Assembly: GCA_005502805.1 (NCBI GenBank)
Contig: SCMY01000005.1
Coordinates: 1-64,000 of the forward strand
Length of the DNA stretch: 64,000 nucleotides
DNA from: Rhizobiales bacterium 2SD
GTDB lineage: Bacteria > Pseudomonadota > Alphaproteobacteria > Rhizobiales > Beijerinckiaceae
Direction: 5' to 3'
Positions 63,866 through 64,000 of this stretch are shown here, piece by piece. The notes below the pieces were generated by a model. It was not told the DNA's origin. It did no database searches and was given only the letters and a program-made list of their open reading frames with translations. The position numbers and the translations under genes are program-made. Each line of letters opens with the position of its first letter. Positions within the stretch are counted from its first letter, which is position 1.

Positions 63866-64000
63866 TCAATCCGGCAGCAGCAGGCGCTGGTCGATGCGGA
63901 ACAGCCTTCCGTCGCCGAGGAGATGGGCGGAAAAGCCGAGGCCGAACAGCGGCCGGAAGGCGGCGTCGCGGACATTGAGGCCGCCGGCATAGGCCCCCAT
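63866..64000 (-). CDS. pdeM: Ligase-associated endonuclease PdeM, C-terminal end
   Basis: A minus-strand frame enters from the right edge and ends at 63866 after 44 codons. It reads MGAYAGGLNVRDAAFRPL and ends RLLLPD. The GAYxGGLNVRDxAF segment is typical of the C-terminal end of the PdeM metallophosphoesterases, which go with a DNA ligase, exonuclease and helicase in a DNA-damage cluster. The catalytic metal site lies outside the window, so only the tail supports the call. Confidence 0.65.
   Translation of the reverse strand: MGAYAGGLNVRDAAFRPLFGLGFSAHLLGDGRLFRIDQRLLLPD

Overview
The window is high-GC, gene-dense chromosomal DNA from an alphaproteobacterium, almost certainly of the order Hyphomicrobiales (Rhizobiales). 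Supporting this are the imuA-imuB-dnaE2 mutagenesis cassette, a minCDE operon, an orfA(DUF47)-pit pair, a phnDCE phosphonate operon with Pho-box-like sites, a tripartite tricarboxylate transporter, a GC-rich inverted intergenic repeat of a kind common in this order, and IalB- and SapC-family proteins. A Bosea-like genus is my guess. I see no insertion sequence, prophage, CRISPR array or rRNA operon.

Layout. 0-5.3 kb: SOS mutasome (end of imuA, imuB, dnaE2), then a small cupin. 5.8-7.7 kb: minC-minD-minE on the minus strand. 8.0-15.2 kb: an opine or amino-acid uptake cluster with an octopine/nopaline dehydrogenase-family enzyme, a DadA-type FAD oxidoreductase, a spermidine/putrescine-type ABC transporter and a divergent LysR regulator. 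15.3-20.0 kb: a sugar-acid type operon with a GntR regulator, a TRAP transporter and an enolase-superfamily enzyme, followed by a DUF1345 gene split by one in-frame TGA. 20.9-31.5 kb: a phosphorus-acquisition region with a three-gene ferric/aminoethylphosphonate-type ABC transporter, DUF47-Pit, an alphaproteobacterial HAD-IIA protein and phnDCE with a fused PhnE. Pho-box-like sites lie in both divergent intergenic gaps. 31.5-38.3 kb: a fused aconitase X, TctABC, a FadR-type regulator and a divergent DapA-family enzyme, with a clean operator-like palindrome in the divergent gap.

38.7-63.4 kb is the most unusual part: a two-partner secretion locus. It holds a winged-helix-like regulator candidate, an IalB-family periplasmic protein, a 6788-residue LktA/FHA-type exoprotein (TpsA), its FhaC/ShlB-type outer-membrane transporter (TpsB) and a SapC-family protein. 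The last four are tightly spaced on one strand, and the tpsA and tpsB frames overlap. The exoprotein has a long signal peptide, a TPS domain, a long beta-helix-like body, one central zone with all eight cysteines of the mature chain, a tandem module of about 47 residues, and about 19 in-frame copies of an 80-residue repeat near the C-terminus.

The window ends with tRNA-Thr(GGT) and the C-terminal end of a PdeM-like nuclease, both on the minus strand. Coordinates, frames and motifs were read by eye. Family names come from recognition of sequence features, not from a database search.
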